Assembly: GCA_964058845.1 (NCBI GenBank)
Contig: CAXKVR010000102.1
Coordinates: 52,973-116,972, forward strand
Length of the DNA: 64,000 bases
Reading direction: 5' to 3'
Source of the DNA: Carex sylvatica
Taxonomy: Eukaryota > Streptophyta > Magnoliopsida > Poales > Cyperaceae
Shown here: positions 43,304 to 55,599 of the stretch, one piece after another
Layout of the letters: each line of letters opens with the position of its first letter
Position numbering within the stretch: position 1 is the first letter of the stretch
Translations under genes and position numbers: made by a program
Notes under the pieces: model-generated
Told to the model about the DNA's origin: nothing
The model's input: only the letters and a program-made list of their open reading frames with translations
Database searches by the model: none

Positions 43304-43566
43304 ATGAGTGCCTCAATAGACGCCTTGGCCATGGCCGGTGCTAATTATACAAAGTTTTTTTGAAATATAGATGAAGTCGATAAGCTCGATCCACCGTATC
43401 TCTGGGCAGGTAATATTGAAATAGATGAACGGAGCAACAAACGAGAAATGCGGGGAAAGTGTGTTCTAGCTTCTCTTATTGCAAAATCAAGATCAGATGA
43501 CAATGACGAAGAGGAGATGAAGAAAGAACTGGTTTTATGGGCTAAAGCAGTTGCTGCGATCTGTTA
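43304..43566 (+). pseudogene. Broken paralogue of the small acidic protein gene
   Basis: Starts with the same 13 codons as 32,711, then TGA at codon 20 (43,361-43,363) where the intact copy has CAA. The rest stays highly similar in frame (DKLDPPYLWAGNIEIDERSN, then MKKELVLWAKAVAA). One extra base near 43,558 then brings in a TAA. A partial duplication of the GAAGAAAGAACT-GGTTTTATGGGCTA region follows at 43,590-43,620. Confidence 0.85.
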
Positions 43567-43950
43567 AGAATAAATTGGTTGATTACTTGGAAATGAAGAA
43601 AGAACTTGTTTTATGGGCTAATTAATTACTTGGAGAACTCACAATTTGAGATGTGGATATGTATATACAATCTTTATTTATCTTTGTTGATCCTGTTGTG
43701 TAGCTAATTAACGAAATATTCAGTATGTTATTAGAATATATTTTAATTGAATTGCTTAGATTCTTGCTTGTAATTAGCATATTTATTTTGTTGCATGTCA
43801 AGCTTGTAATAATTACAAATGTGCTTTATTGCAACATCAAGAGGCTGAATATATTTTGTACATTACAATCGAGATTGGCTACTCTACTTACATAAGCATA
43901 TGATGGTATATGTTTATAAGTTATTTTTTCGTTTTCAAAATTCAAAGATT

Positions 43951-44216
43951 CGATCTGAACCGTTAGATGTGATCTCTATATTGAAATGTGCTTGGAGACC
44001 AAATTTTAAAATTTTCTGATTTTTTTTATTATTTATTAAGCCACTTTGAAAATCGCTGATCCAACAGTGGCTTCTGATTTTTACTGTTTTGTTAAGCCAC
44101 CGTTGGATCAACGATTTTCAAAGTGGCTTAATAAATAGTAAAAAAATTCAGAAAAATATAAAATTTAGTTTGCAAGCACATTTCAATATAGATATCACAT
44201 CTAACGTTCAGATCAA
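43951..44216. mobile_element. Hairpin MITE, family H, copy 3
   Basis: Arms of about 125 nt. The left has CGTTAGATGTGATCTCTATA and the right its complement ending ATCACATCTAACG. Inside, CTTTGAAAATCGCTGATCC faces its complement. The right flank is lost because satellite sequence begins directly after it, while the left flank still carries further family sequence (43,915-43,950). Confidence 0.8.
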
Positions 44217-44967
44217 CTTTATTAGGGTTACAACTACCATTTTCTCAGAACATCTAGAAACAACTTGAGAGCTCCAAATACCTTCAATTGGAGTGTTGTA
44301 TTAGGGTTGTAAAAATCCTATTATCTTGTCATCTGGAGATACTACTCGAGTGTTCCAAATAACTTTAATTAGAGTGTTGTATTAGGGTTGTAAATGCCCT
44401 ATTATCTTGTCAAATGAGACACTACTCGAGTGCTCCAAACACCTTTAATTGGAGTGTTGTACTAGGGTTGTAAATGCCCTATTATCTTGTCATCCGGAGA
44501 CACTACTAGAGTGCCCCAATTGAAGGTGTCTGGAGACATTACTAGAGTGCTCCCAACACCATCAATTGGAGTGTTGTAATAGGGTTATAAATATCATATT
44601 ATCTTACCATCTAGAAACACTACTCGAGTGCTCCCAACACCATCAATTAGAGTGTTGTATTAGGATTGTAAATGTCCTATTATCTTGCCATCTAAAGACA
44701 CAACTAGAGTGCTCCAAACACTTTCAATTGGAGTGTTGTAGTAGAGTTCTAAATGCCCTATTATCTTGCCATCTGGAGATACTACTGGAGTGCTCCGAAC
44801 ATCTTCAATTGGAATGTTGTATTAGGGTTGTAAATGCCCTATTATCTTGCCATTTGGGGACACTACTAGAGTGCTCTAAACACCTTCATATGGAGTATTG
44901 TATTAGGGTTGTAAATGCCCTATTATCATGCCATATGGAGACACTACTAGAGTGCTACAAACACCTT
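44217..44967 (+). repeat. 81-bp satellite array, block 1 (about 9 units)
   Basis: Each unit has GAGTGCTCCAAACACC, then CAATTGGAGTGTTG, then TATTAGGGTTGTAAATGCC, then CTATTATCTTGCCATCTGG, then AGACACTACTA. The period is 81 bp. Identity between neighbours is moderate. The array starts right at the hairpin MITE and stops where LTR-derived sequence enters. Confidence 0.95.
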
Positions 44968-45655
44968 TAATTAGAGTTTTTTTTAGAATGAACAAATATG
45001 GTAATTGAACAGAGGCCAATATGCTTGCATATTGGGATGTATACATTGGGTCTAGTGTTTGACTGGACCCCTCATTAACGTGATTGTAGGCGAAAGCGGT
45101 CCTATCACTCCAAGACCGAGCGGCATATGAATTCACCACCTAGTGAGGCAAATGAACAAGATTAACATATTTTTATTTAAATAAATGAAAGTAGTAAGTA
45201 ATGATATGATATGCATTGCATTAGGATAAACATATGCATTTTATTTTCTTATCATATTTGTGAATATAAGTAAAGATTTGATAAGCTTTGGGCTGGAACT
45301 AAATTTCGCACTGAGAGAAGGTTCGATCTCTCACTCGTTCCACTTTTATGTGGGTTTCAGGTAATGAAGATGAAGGATTCGAGCAAGGATAAGAGTGAGA
45401 CTAAGCGAAAAGACCCATGATTAATAATTGCCACATGTTATTTAGTTTTTATATTTCTTTTCCATGTTTCAATAATTAATTGGTACATTGAGCAGGCATG
45501 ACAGTGTTTATTACACTAGCCATGTCTGCCATGATCGTTTGTTAAACTCAGTTGATTATGAAACAAATTTGGCTTATTTATATTGTTATTGATAATGTAT
45601 GTGATGTGCACACACCTTACGTATTAATACGTGGTGGGTTGTCTCGGAATGTGAC
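44968..45655 (+). mobile_element. Truncated LTR of the solo-LTR family, plus orientation
   Basis: Reverse complement of parts of 21,773-22,560: TGGGATGTATACATTGGG, the CGTTCCACTTTTATGTGGG block, CTTACGTATTAATACGTGG and the end GTTGTCTCGGAATGTGACA. The start is missing. It carries a short frame of no significance. Confidence 0.8.
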
Positions 45656-45672
45656 ATGTACTAATTGTTATT

Positions 45673-46190
45673 CATATTCTACTGGTTGTCTAACATCTTC
45701 TTGTTGTTGTATTTCATCTTCTTGTTGTTGTATTTCATTTTCTTGTGGTTGTCTTTTATGTTGTACTAGTTGTGTTTCATCTTGTACTGGTCATCTTTCA
45801 TGTTCTACTTGATGTCATCATATTATATTATTTGTTTTCATGTTCTACTGGTTGTCTTTCATTCACTACTAGTTGTATTTCACCTTATTCTAATTGTATT
45901 TCATCTTCTACTAGTTGTATTTCATTTATTTCTAGTTTTCTTTCAACTTCTTATGGTTGTCTTTTATCTTCTTCTGGTTGTCTTCCATCTTATACTAGTT
46001 GTCTTTTTTGTTCTACATATTGTCTTTGATTTTCTTCTACTTGAATTTTATCTTCTTCTAATGGTCTTTCATATAATATTGTTTGAATTTAATCTTCTTC
46101 TCGTTGTCTTTCATCTTGTTCTAGTTGTCTTTCATGTTCTACTGATTGCCTTTCATTTCTTTAAGTTATTTATCATATTCTTCTCGTTGT
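45673..46190. repeat. 21-bp minisatellite, about 23 units
   Basis: Units such as ATCTTCTTGTTGTTGTATTTC and ATCTTCTACTAGTTGTATTTC repeat every 21 bp, with one longer unit near 45,812. Seven codons fit one unit. The minus strand reads as polar heptads (ERQLEED type) with several stops, and the plus strand as Ser/Cys-rich. It lies between the LTR end and resumption of the 81-bp array. Confidence 0.85.
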
Positions 46191-47199
46191 CAATTGGAAT
46201 ATTGTATTAGGGTTGTAAATACCCTATTATCAAGTCATTTTGCGATACTACGAGAGTGCTACAAACACCTTCAATTAGAGTGTTGTATTAGGGTTATAAA
46301 TGCCCTATTATCTTGCTATATAGAGTCACTACTTGAGTGCTCCAAACAACTTCAATTGGAGTTTTGTATTAGGGTTGTAACTGCCTTATTATCTTTCCAT
46401 ATAAAGTTACGACTAGAGTGCTGCAAACACCTTCAATTGGAGTATTGTATTAGGGTTGTAAATGCTCTATAATCTTGCTATATAGAGTCCCTACTAAAGT
46501 GCTACAAACAGCTTTAATTATAGTGTTGTATTAAGGTTGTAAATGCCCTATTATCTTGCTATATAGAGTCTCTACTCGAGTGCTCCAAACACCTTCAATT
46601 AGAGTGTTGTATTAGGGTTGTAAATGCCATATTATCTTGCCATATAAAGACACGACTACAGTGCTGCAAACACCTTCAATTGGAGTGTTTTATTGGGGTT
46701 GTAAATGCCCTATTATCTTGCTATATATAGTCCCTACTAGAGTGCTCTAAACACATTCAATTGGAATTATTAGGTTCGTAAATACCCTATTATCTTGCCA
46801 TATAAAGACACTACTATAGTCCTCCAAACACTTTCAATTGGAGTGTTGTATTACTTTTGCAAATGCTCTATTATCTTTCTATATATAGTCACTACTCGAG
46901 TACTCCAAACACTTTCAATTGGAGTGTTGAATTAGGGTTGTAAACACCCTACTCTCTCTCTATATAGAGACACGACTAGGTTGCTCCAAACACCTTCAAT
47001 TAGAGTGTTGTATTAGGGTTGTAAATGTTATATTATATTGCTATATATAGTCACTACCAGAGTGCTCCAAACACCTTCAATTGGAGTGCTGTATTAGGGT
47101 GGTAAATGTCATATTATCTTCCTATATGTAAACATTACTAGAGTGCTCCAAACACCTTTAATTGGAGTGTTGTATTAGGGTTGTAAAATGTCATATTAT

Positions 47200-49930
47200 C
47201 TTGCTAATTGGAGACACAACTCAAGTGCTTTAAACACCATCAAGTGTTGTATTGTAATAGGGTTGTAAATGCTCTATTATCTTGCTATATAGAGACACTA
47301 CTAGAGTGCTACAAACACCTACACTTAGAGTGTTGTATTAGGGTCGTAAATACCCTATTATCTTGCTATATATAGTCACTACTAGAGTGCTCCAAACACC
47401 TTCAATAGAAGTGTTTTACTAGGGTTGTAATTGCCCTATTATTTTGCCACCTAGAGACACTACTAGAGTGCTACAAACACCTTCAATTAGAGTGTTGTAT
47501 TAGGGTCGTAAATACCCTATTATCTTGCCATATAAAGATACTACTATAGTGCTCCAAACACCTTCAATTGGAGTGTTGTATTACTGTTGCAAATGCCCTA
47601 TTATCTTTCTATATAGAGTCACTACTCGAGTGCTCCAAACACTTTCAATTGGAGTGTTGTATTAGGATTGTAAACACTGTACTCTCTCGCCATATAGAGA
47701 CACGACAAGTTCGCTCCAACACCTTCAATTACAGTGTTGTATTAGGGTTGTAAATGTCATATTATCTTACTATATATAGTCACTACCAGAGTGCTCCAAA
47801 CACCTTCAATTGGAGTGTTGTATTAGGGTGGTAAATGCCCTATTATCTTGCCATATATAAACATTACTAGAGTGCTCCAAATACTTTTAATTGGAGTGTC
47901 GTATTAGGGTTATAAAATGTCATATTATCTTGCTAATTGGAGACACAAGTCGAGTCCTTTAAACACCATCAAGTGTTGTATTGTAATAGGGTTGTAAATG
48001 CCCTATTATCTTATTATATGGAGACACTACTAGAGTGCTACAAACACCAACACTTAGAGTGTTGTATTAAGGTCGTAAATGCCCTATTATCTTGCTATAT
48101 AGAGTCACTACTAGAGTGCTCCAAATACTTTCAATTGAAGTATTTTACTAGGGTTGTAATTGCCCTATTATATTTCCACCTAGAGACTACTAGAGTGCTA
48201 CAAACACCTTCAATTAGAGTGTTGTATTAGGGTCGTAAATACCCTATTATCTTGCCATATAAAGATACTACTATAGTGCTCCAAACACGTTCAATTGGAG
48301 TGTTGTATTACTGTTGCAAATGCTCTATTATATTTCTATATAGAGTCACTACTCGAGTGCTTCAAACACTTTCAATTGGAGTGTTGTATTTGGGTTGTAA
48401 ACACCCTACTCTCTCGCTATATAAAGACACGACAAGTTTGCTCCAACATCTTGCCATATATAGTCACTACCATACTTCTCCAAACACCTTCAATTGGAGT
48501 GTTGTATTAGGATGGTAAATGCCCTATTATCTTGCCATATATAAACATTAATAGAGTGCTCCAAACACCTTTAATTGGAGTATTGTATTAGGGTTGTAAA
48601 ATATCATATTATGTTGGAGACACAAGTCGAGTCCTTTAAACACCATCAAGTGTTGTATTGTAATAGGGTTGTAAATGCCCTATTATCTTGCTATATGGAG
48701 ACACTACTAGAGTGCTACAAATACCTACACTTAGAGTGTTGTATTAGGGTCGTAAATGCCATATTATCTTGCTATATAGAGTCACTACTAGAGTGCTCCA
48801 AACACCTTCAATAGAAGTATTTTACTAGGGTTGTAATTGCCATATTATTTTACCATCTAGAGACACTACTAGAGTGCTACAAACACCTTCAATTAGAGTG
48901 TTGTATTAGCGTCGTAAATACCCTATTATCTTGCCAAATAAAGATACTACTATAGTGCTCCAAACACCTTCAATTGGAGTGTTGTATTACTGTTGCAAAT
49001 GCCTTATTATCTTTCTATATAGAGTCACTACTCGAGTGCTCCAAACACTTTCAATTGGAGTGTTGTATTAGGATTGTAAACACCGTACTCTCTCGCCATA
49101 TAGAGACACGACAAGTTCGCTCCAACACCTTCAATTACAGTGTTGTATTAGGGTTGTAAATGTCATATTATCTCGCTATATATAGTCATTACCAGAGTGC
49201 TCCAAACACCTTCAATTGGAGTGTTGTATTAGGGTAGTAAATGCCCTATTATCTTCCTATATGTAAACATTACTAGAGTGCTCCAAACACTTTTAATTGG
49301 AGTGTCGTATTAGGGTTATAAAATATCATATTATCTTGCTAATTGGAGACACAAGTCGAGTCCTTTAAACACCATCAAGTGTTGTATTGTAATAGGGTTG
49401 TAAATGCCCTATTATCTTGCTATATGGAGACACTACTAGAGTGCTACAAACACCTACACTTAAAGTGTTGTATTAGGGTCGTAAATGCCCTATTATCTTG
49501 CTATATATAGTCACTACTAGAGTGCTCCAAACACCTTCAATAGAAGTGTTTTACTAGGGTTGTAATTGCCCTATTATTTTGCCACCTAGAGACACTACTA
49601 GAGTGCTACAAACACCTTCAATTAGAGTGTTGTATTAGGGTCGTAAATACCCTATTATCTTGCCATATAAAGATACCACTATAGTGCTCCAAACACCTTC
49701 AATTGGAGTGTTGTATTATTGTTGCAAATGCCCTATTATCTTTTTATATAGAGTCACTACTAGAGTGCTCCAAACACTTTCAATTGGAGTGTTGTATTAG
49801 GGTTGTAAACACCCTACTCTCTCGCTATATAGAGACACGACAAGGTTGCTCCAAACACCTTCAATTAGAGTGTTGTATTAGGGTTGTAAATGTCATATTG
49901 TCTTGCAATATATAGTCAGTACCAGAATGC
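47200..49930 (+). repeat. Higher-order repeat of about 729 bp (9 units), four copies
   Basis: Distinct unit variants recur in the same order. The TATTACTGTTGCAAATGCC variant lies near 47,570, 48,297, 48,976 and 49,705. The AAACACCATCAAGTGTTG variant lies near 47,230, 47,960, 48,637 and 49,368. The third spacing is shorter by about 50 bp, an internal deletion. Confidence 0.85.
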
Positions 49931-50396
49931 TCCAAACACCTTCAATTGGAGTGTTGTATTAGGGTGGTAAATCCCCTATTATCTTGCCATATGTAAATAT
50001 TACTAGAGTGCTCCAAACACCTTCAATTGTAGTGTTGTATTTGGGTTGTAAATGTCATATTATCTTGTCATCTGGAGATACTACTGGAGTGCTCCAAACA
50101 CCTTCAGTTGAAGTGTTGTATTAGGGTTATAAATGCCCAATTATCTTGCTATTTGGAGACACTACTAGAGTGCTCCAAACACCTTCAATTAGAATGCTTT
50201 ACAAGAGACACCTTATTAGGCCATCTAGAGACATAACAAGAGTGCTCTAAACACCATCAATTGGAGTGTTGTATTAGGGTTGAGAATGCCCTATTATCTT
50301 GCTATATGGATACACAACTAGAGTGCTCCAAACACCATCAAATGGAGTGTTGTATTATGGTTGTAAATGCCATATTATCTTGCCATCTTGAGACAC

Positions 50397-52007
50397 TACT
50401 AGAGTGCTCCAAACACCATCAAGTGTTGTATTGTAATAGGGTTGTAAATGCCCTATTATCTTGCTATATGGGGACACTACTAGAGTGCTACAAACACGTA
50501 CACTTAAAGTGTTGTATTAGGATCGTAAATGCCCTATTATCTTACTATATATAGTCACTACTAAAGTGCTCCAAACACCTTCAATTGGAAAGTTTTATTA
50601 GAGTTGTAAATTCCTTATTTGCTTGCTATATAGAAGCACTACTAGAGTGCTCCAACCACCATCAATTTGAGTGTTGTACTAGGGTTGTAAATGCCAATCT
50701 TGCCATGTGGAGACACGACTAGAGTGCTCCAAACACCATCAAGTGTTGTATTGTAATAGGGTTGTAAATTCCCTACTTTCTTGCTATATAGAAGCACTAC
50801 TATAGTGCTACAAACACCTTCAATTATAGTGTTGTATTAGAGTAGTAAATGCCCTATTATCTTGCCATATAAAGATACTATTATAGTGCTCCAAACACCA
50901 TCAATTGGAGTGTTACATTAGGATTGTAAATGACTTATTATCTTGTTATATGGAGACACTATTAGAGTGGTGCAAACACAATTAATTGGAGTGTTGTACT
51001 AGGGTTGTGATTGCCTATTATCTTGCCATTTGGAGATACTACTAGAGTGCTCCAAACACTTTCAATTAGAATGTTTTATTAGGGTTACAACTACCCTCTT
51101 CTCAGGCTATATGGACAAACTACTAGAGTGCTCGAAACACCATCAAATGGAATGTTGTATTAGGGTTGTAAATGCCATATTATCTTGCCATTTTGCGACA
51201 CTACTAGAGTGCTCCAAACACCATCAAGTGTTGTATTGTAATAGGGTTGTAAATGCCCTATTATCTTGCTATATGGGGACACTACTAGAGTGCTACAAAC
51301 ACGTACACTTAAAGTGTTGTATTAGGATCGTAAATGCCCTATTATCTTACTATATATAGTCACTACTAAAGTGCTCCAAACACCTTCAATTGGAAAGTTT
51401 TATTAGAGTTGTAAATTCCTTATTTGCTTGCTATATAGAAGCACTACTAGAGTGCTCCAACCACCATCAATTTGAGTGTTGTACTAGGGTTGTAAATGCC
51501 AATCTTGCCATGTGGAGACACGACTAGAGTGCTCCAAACACCATCAAGTGTTGTATTGTAATAGGGTTGTAAATTCCCTACTTTCTTGCTATATAGAAGC
51601 ACTACTATAGTGCTACAAACACCTTCAATTATAGTGTTGTATTAGAGTAGTAAATGCCCTATTATCTTGCCATAAAAAGATACTATTATAGTGCTCCAAA
51701 CACCATCAATTGGAGTGTTACATTGGGATTGTAAATGACTTATTATCTTGTTATATGGAGACACTATTAGAGTGGTGCAAACACAATTAATTGGAGTGTT
51801 GTACTAGGGTTGTGATTGCCTATTATCTTGCCATTTGGAGATACTACTAGAGTGCTCCAAACACTTTAAATTAGAATGTTTTATTAGGGTTACAACTACC
51901 CTCTTCTCAGGCTATATGGACAAACTACTAGAGTGCTCGAAACACCATCAAATGGAATGTTGTATTAGGGTTGTAAATGCCATATTATCTTGCCATCTTG
52001 CGACACT
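50397..52007 (+). repeat. Higher-order repeat of 805 bp, two copies
   Basis: 50,397-51,200 and 51,202-52,007 are nearly identical, including rare variants such as CAAACACGTACACTTAAAG and ATTCCTTATTTGCTTGC. This is the freshest-looking duplication in the array. Confidence 0.88.
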
Positions 52008-52259
52008 ACTAGAGTGCTCCAATTGAATGTGTGTTGAGACATTACTAGAGTGCTCCGAACACTTTCACTTTGAGTGTTGTATTAGGGTTGTAAATGCCAT
52101 ATTATCTTGCTATATGGAGACACTATTATAGTGCTCCAAACACCATCAATTGGAGTTTTGTATTAGGGTTGGAAATGCCGAATTGTCTTGCCATCTGGAG
52201 ATACTACTCGAGTTCTCGAAACAACTTCAATTGGATTTGTTGTATTAGGGTTGTAAACG

Positions 52260-54900
52260 CCTTATTATCTTTCCATATAGAGTCACGACTAGAGTGCTCC
52301 AAATACCTTTAATAGGAGTTTTGTATTAGGGTTGTAAAGGTTCTATTATCTTGTCATTTGGAGACACTACTAGAGTGCTCCAATTGAAGGTGTCTTGACA
52401 CATTACTAGAGTGCTGCGAACACTTTCACTTTGAGTGTTGTATGAGGGTTGTAAATGCCATATTATCTTGTTATATGGAGACACTATTATAGTGCTCCAA
52501 ACACCATCAATTGGAGTGTTGTATTAGGGTAGGAAATGCCGAATTGTCTTGCAATCTGGAGATACTACTCGAGTGCTCCAAAAACCTTCAATTGTATTGT
52601 TGTATTAGGGTCGTAAATGCCCCATTATCTTGCCATTTTGAGACACTACTAGAGTTTTCCAAACACCTTCAATTGAAATGTTTTATTAGGTATACAACAA
52701 CCCACTTCTTAGGCCATCTAGAGACACAACTAGAGTGCTCTAATTAACATCAATTGTAGTGTTGTATTAGGTTGTTAATGCCCTATTATCTTGTCATCTG
52801 AAAACACCACTCGAGTGCTCCACCATCAATTGGAGTGTTGCATTGGGGTTGTAAATGACCTATTATCTTGTTATCTGGAGACACTATTAGAGTGGTCCAA
52901 ACACAATGAATTGGAGTGTTGTATTAGGGTTGTGATTGTCTATTATCTTGCCATTTGGAGATACTACTAGAGTGCTCCAAACACTTTCAATTGGAATGTT
53001 TTATTAGGGTTACAACTACCCTCTTCTCAGGCCATCTAAAGACACAATAGAGTGCTCTAAACACCATCAATTGGAGTTTTGTTTTAGGATTGTAAATGCT
53101 CTGTTTTGTTGTCATCTAGAGACACTACTCGAGTGCTCCAAAGACACTCAATTGGAATGTTGTATTAGAGTTGTAAATGCCCTACCATCTTGCTATTTAG
53201 AGACACTACTAGATTGCTCCAAACACCATTAATTGGAGTGTTGAATTAGGGTTGTAAATGCCTTATTATCTTTCCATCTGGAGACACTACTAGAGTGCTC
53301 CAAACACCATTAATTGGAGTGTTGTATTAGGGTTGTGAATGCCCTATTATCTTGTCATCTAGTCACACTACTAGAGTGCAACAAATACCTTCATTTAGAG
53401 TGTTGTATTAGGGTTGTAAATGCCCTTTTATCTTGCTATATAGAGTCACTACTCGAGTTCTCGAAACAACTTCAATTGGATTTGTTGTATTTGGGTTGTA
53501 AACGCCTTATTATCTTTCCATATAGAGTCACGACTAGAGTGCTCCAAATACCTTTAATAGGAGTTTTGTATTAGGGTTGTAAAGGTTCTATTATCTTGTC
53601 ATTTGGAGACACTACTAGAGTGCTCCAATTGAAGGTGTCTTGACACATTACTAGAGTGCTGCGAACACTTTCACTTTGAGTGTTGTATGAGGGTTGTAAA
53701 TGCCATATTATCTTGTTATATGGAGACACTATTATAGTGCTCCAAACACCATCAATTGGAGTGTTGTATTAGGGTAGGAAATGCCGAATTGTCTTGCAAT
53801 CTGGAGATACTACTCGAGTGCTCCAAAAACCTTCAATTGTACTGTTGTATTAGGGTCGTAAATGCCCCATTATCTTGCCATTTTTAGACACTACTAGAGT
53901 TTTCCAAACACCTTCAATTGAAATGTTTTATTAGGTATACAACAACCCACTTCTTAGGCCATGTAGAGACACAACTAGAGTGCTCTAATTAACATCAATT
54001 GTAGTGTTGTCTTAGGTTGTAAATGCCCTATTATCTTGTCATCTGAAAACACCACTCGACTGCTCCAAACACCATCAATTGGAGTGTTGTATTGGGGTTG
54101 TAAATGACCTATTATCTTGTTATCTGGAGACACTATTAGAGTGGTCCAAACACAAAGAATTGGAGTGTTGTATTAGGGTTGTGATTGCCTATTATCTTGC
54201 CATTTGGAGATACTATTAGAGTGCTCCAAACACTTTCAATTGGAATGTTTTATTAGCGTTACAACTACCCTCTTCTCAGGTCATCTAAAGACACTATAGA
54301 GTCCACTAAATACCATCAATTGGAGTGTTGTATTAGGATTGTAAATGCTCTGTATTGTTGTCATCTAGAGACACTACTCGAGTGCTACAAACACATTCAA
54401 TTGGAATGTTGTATTAGTGTTGTAAATGCCCTACCGTCTTGCAATTTAGAGACACTACTAGAGTGCACCAAACATCATTAATTGGAGTGTTGAATTAGGG
54501 TTGTAAATTCCCTATTATCTTCTATCTAGAGACAATACTAGAGTGTTCCAAACGCCTTCAATTGGAATGTTGTATTAGGGTTGTGAATGCCCTATTATCT
54601 TGCCATATAGTCACACTACTAGAGTGCTACAAATACCTTCACTTAGAGTGTTGTATTAGGGTTGTAAATGCCCTTATATCTTGCTATATAGAGTCACTAC
54701 TCGAGTTCACCAAATAACTTCAATTGGATTTGTTGTATTAGGGTTGTAAACGCCTTATTATCTTTCCATATAGAGTCACGACTTGAGTGCTCCGAATACC
54801 TTTAATAGGAGTTTTGTATTAGGGTTGTAAACGTTCTATTATCTTGTCATTTGGAGACACTACTACAGTGGTCCAATTGAAGGTGTCTTGAGACATTACC
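52260..54900 (+). repeat. Higher-order repeat of about 1.25 kb
   Basis: CAATTGAAGGTGTCTTGA recurs at 52,381, 53,626 and 54,874 (spacing 1245 and 1248). Shared neighbours include GGTATACAACAACCCACTTC and AACATCAATTGTAGTG. The third copy is incomplete. Confidence 0.82.
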
Positions 54901-55599
54901 AGAGTGTTGTATTAGGGTTGTAAATGCCATATTATAGTGCTCCAAACACCATTAATTGGAGTGTTGTAGTAGGGTTGGAAATGCCGAATTGTCTTGCCAT
55001 CAGGAGATACTACTCGAGTGCTCCAAAAATCTTCAATTGGAATGTTGTATTAGGGTTGTGATTACCTATTATCTTGCCATTTTGAGACACTACTAGAGTG
55101 CTGCAAACACCTTCAATTGGAATGTTTCATTGGGGATACAACAACCCTCTTCTTAGGCCATCTAGGGACATAACTAGAATGCTCTAATTAACATCAATTG
55201 GAGTGTTATATTAGGGTTGTAAATGCCCTATTATCTTGTCATATGAAAAGACCATTCGAATGCTCCAAACACCTTCAATTGGAGTGTTGTATTAGGGTTG
55301 TAAATGTCTATTACCTTGCCATCCGGAAATAATTGGAGTGTTTTTATTAGGGTTGTAAGTTCTCCAAACACCTACAATTAGAGTGCTGTATTAGGGCTAT
55401 AAATGCCCAATTATATTGCTATATAGAGTTACTACTCGAGTGCTGCAAACACATTCAATTGGAGTGTTACGGTTGTAAATGCCATATTTTCTTACTATAT
55501 ACAGACACTACTAAAGTTCTTCAAACACCATCAATTGGAGTGTTGTATTAGGATTGTAAATGCCCCATTATGTTGCCATTAGGAGACACTACTAGAGTG

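Larger units (their letters stand above)
40620..43870. repeat. Segmental duplication, copy 2
   Basis: Paralogue of 29,937-33,290. It lacks the two MITEs, the 353-bp hAT and the 30-bp scar of copy 1, but has its own 844-bp hAT and a 19-bp poly-T scar. Its gene is broken. Confidence 0.88.

Noticed and set aside
45552..46210. Ser/Cys-rich and Phe/Leu-rich plus-strand proteins
   Set aside because: Products of the 21-bp minisatellite in different frames. No supporting start or composition.
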